Below, one piece after another: positions 5,140 to 6,319 of a stretch of 6,319 nucleotides of DNA. A program made the translations under genes and the position numbers. How positions within the stretch are numbered: the first letter of the stretch is position 1; every line of letters begins with the position of its first letter. This DNA is from an uncultured Woeseiaceae bacterium (GTDB lineage: Bacteria; Pseudomonadota; Gammaproteobacteria; Woeseiales; Woeseiaceae). The notes beneath the pieces were generated by a model. The model was not told the DNA's origin, searched no databases, and worked only from the letters and a program-made list of their open reading frames with translations. The DNA is taken from positions 1 through 6,319 of the forward strand of contig CAMYMP010000200.1 of assembly GCA_947259435.1 (NCBI GenBank), in the 5' to 3' direction.

Positions 5140-6021
5140 CTAGCTGTCCCTGGGGGTCACACCACCGTGATCGATGCGTTCGTACTCGGCGATGACCTGC
5201 GCGCCCAGCAACAGGATGATGGCCGCGAATTCGAAACTGAGCAGGATGATAATGGTGGTGGCGAGCGAGCCGTAGATGATGCTGACGAACGACAGCGAGG
5301 TGAAATACCACACCAGGGCATGGCGCGTCAGTTCCCACAACAGCGTGGCCACGAGACCGCCGACCAGGGCATGCGTCCAGGCCAGTTGCCCGACCGGCAT
5401 TACCAGGTAGACCGAGGTCAACAGCAGGACCTCGCCGAACACGCCCAGCAGATATAGGGTGGTCGTCGTGGTACTCGACATATCGATATCGATGCCGAGC
5501 AGCGACGGTGTGTCGGCGCTGTGCTGGTCCAGCCAGCCGGCCATCAGGCTGACGACCAGGAAGCCTACCGTCAGCAACGAGATATACGCGTACGGCAGGA
5601 TGGCCGACACCATGTAGTGCCGGCGCTGCCTGAAGCGTCGATGGAAGAAGATCATCGACATGGCATTTTCCAGCACCGTGAACGCCAGCGAACTAAAAAA
5701 TAGCAGCAACAGCAGGCCCATGGTACCGATGACCTTCCAGTTCGACAGGAAGGCCTCGAGGTGTGTGGAGAGCACCTCGGACCGGATCGGCGCGACCAGT
5801 GCGAGGATGGTCGTCACGGTGTCGAGCAGCGAGGTCTGTTCGAAGTACTGCGACAACACGATCAGTACCAGCGCAAACACCGGAATGATCGACAGCAGGG
5901 TGTAATAGGCCACCGCACCGGCCAGCAGCAGGCCCTGGTTGTCCCGGAATCCCCGCAACACGTCGAGCAGGAAGCGTCCCGGGTGCCGGAGTACATAATG
6001 CAGGGGCGATTTCGCATACAT
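5140..6021 (-). CDS. YihY/virulence factor BrkB family inner membrane protein
   Basis: Multi-pass inner-membrane protein, 293 aa from ATG 6021 (MYAKSPLH). That start has GGAG six nt upstream (6028-6031) and is preferred over the in-frame ATG at 6048, which would add nine residues and bury the ribosome site. Family motifs include LLAGAVAYYTLLSIIPVFAL near the N-terminus, and FVSIIYGSLATTIIILL followed by ILLLGAQVIAEYE near the C-terminus, matching the YihY pattern IYG-LA-x-P-I and LLGAE. Six hydrophobic segments fall at about 32-59, 97-119, 138-163, 188-209, 213-232 and 250-275. Length is usual for the family (E. coli YihY 290 aa). The molecular function of the family is not settled; the old RNase BN label is known to be wrong for it. 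The frame is intact with no visible damage, in contrast to the yjbQ remnant right after it. Confidence 0.9.
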   Translation of the reverse strand: MYAKSPLHYVLRHPGRFLLDVLRGFRDNQGLLLAGAVAYYTLLSIIPVFALVLIVLSQYFEQTSLLDTVTTILALVAPIRSEVLSTHLEAFLSNWKVIGTMGLLLLLFFSSLAFTVLENAMSMIFFHRRFRQRRHYMVSAILPYAYISLLTVGFLVVSLMAGWLDQHSADTPSLLGIDIDMSSTTTTTLYLLGVFGEVLLLTSVYLVMPVGQLAWTHALVGGLVATLLWELTRHALVWYFTSLSFVSIIYGSLATTIIILLSFEFAAIILLLGAQVIAEYERIDHGGVTPRDS

Positions 6022-6129
6022 GGTGGGCTCCAGTGTATGCCTTATCACGTGCGGATCAAATAGCCTGCGCTGTCGCGCCCCCCACCTTTGGCTACACTAC
6101 GGACTGACAAACGACCGGATCTACCGCAC
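6022..6129. promoter_or_regulatory. Divergent intergenic region between yihY-like gene and tas
   Basis: This 108-bp gap separates two divergent starts and should hold both promoters. I see no strong sigma-70 pair for either gene. Candidates are TACACT at 6093-6098 (+ strand, weak -10 for tas, no fitting -35) and TTGTCA at 6105-6110 (- strand, -35-like, no fitting -10). The shared-promoter role is inferred from layout only. Confidence 0.35.
6028..6031 (-). promoter_or_regulatory. Ribosome binding site deciding the yihY-family start
   Basis: GGAG on the - strand, six nt before ATG 6021. It is the best-spaced Shine-Dalgarno sequence in the right block and selects MYAKSP over the upstream in-frame ATG at 6048. 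Confidence 0.7.
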
Positions 6130-6319
6130 ATGCAATACCGCAAACTTGGCCACACTAATACCGACGTCAGCGTCATCTGTCTCGGCACCATGACGTGGGG
6201 CGAACAGAACACGCAGGCTGAGGCCTTTGAACGAATGGATTATGCGCTGGCCCGCGGCGTGAACTTTTCCGATACCGCGGAGCTGTACCCGATTCCGCCA
6301 AAGGCCGGGACCTATGGAC
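6130..6319 (+). CDS. tas: Tas-like aldo/keto reductase (3' partial)
   Basis: N-terminal 63 codons of an NADPH-dependent aldo/keto reductase, cut by the right edge. The translation MQYRKLGHTNTDVSVICLGTMTWGEQN, then QAEAFERMDYALARGVNFSDTAELYPIPP, follows the AKR barrel start: strand 1 with the LGTMTWG turn, helix 1, then the catalytic Asp-Tyr pair. The ELYP-x-PP wording and the GEQN motif are characteristic of the Tas subgroup (E. coli Tas reads GLGTMTFGEQN and AEMYPVPP). The catalytic Asp (FSDTAE) and Tyr (ELYP) are present. The ATG at 6130 matches the family start; the ribosome site is weak (CGG or GGAT about 12 nt upstream). The complete protein should be around 345 aa. It is divergent from the yihY-like gene. 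Confidence 0.88.
   Translation, partial: MQYRKLGHTNTDVSVICLGTMTWGEQNTQAEAFERMDYALARGVNFSDTAELYPIPPKAGTYG

Noticed and set aside
4933..5457. Open frame on the + strand rich in Gln, Asp and His
   Set aside because: It lies opposite the yjbQ remnant and the yihY-like gene; the membrane-protein and UPF0047 homology is on the - strand.
6031..6060. Promoter for the yihY-like gene: TTGATC with TACACT, 16-nt spacing, - strand
   Set aside because: The -10 is so close to ATG 6021 that transcripts would start within the ribosome site, leaving almost no leader.
1..6319. CRISPR array, tRNA/rRNA genes, insertion sequence or transposase
   Set aside because: I saw no regularly spaced repeats, cloverleaf-like segment, or transposase/integrase motif on either strand.

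Overview
The window looks like proteobacterial chromosome, probably gammaproteobacterial. It is moderately GC-rich and tightly packed, and it carries an MCE/Mla-type lipid-transport operon plus YihY/BrkB, YjbQ and Tas family genes. The assignment rests on gene families only and is tentative.

Left block (1-3476, + strand): four closely spaced genes form one apparent operon. They are an MlaE-family ABC permease (5' end outside the window), an ABC-ATPase-like protein, an MlaD-family MCE protein with an N-terminal membrane anchor, and a predicted lipoprotein with TPR-like repeats. The layout matches MCE transporters that move lipids between the inner and outer membranes. The ATPase-like protein has lost every canonical nucleotide-binding and hydrolysis motif (Walker A, Q-loop, signature, Walker B, D-loop, H-loop), yet its frame is intact over 230 codons. 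This is the most unusual feature of the window.

Middle block (3457-4637, - strand, convergent with the operon): a GAF sensor domain is followed by a class III nucleotide cyclase domain in a different frame. Together they look like one ancestral GAF-cyclase gene split by a frameshift, with a TTGA stop/start overlap at the break. The cyclase half has also lost a metal-binding Asp and the transition-state Arg. It overlaps the lipoprotein gene by 20 bp at the 3' ends.

Spacer (4638-4893): no gene is recognised. It holds a short REP-like imperfect palindrome and an AT-rich patch.

Right block (4894-6319): a broken yjbQ (UPF0047) remnant on the - strand lacks an ATG, carries an in-frame TAG and loses homology near 4894. 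It lies directly after an intact YihY/BrkB-family membrane protein gene (- strand). Divergent from that is the 5' end of a Tas-like aldo/keto reductase (+ strand), cut by the window edge. The truncation of yjbQ next to the spacer suggests a rearrangement or insertion boundary between the left/middle blocks and an older yihY-yjbQ/tas neighbourhood.
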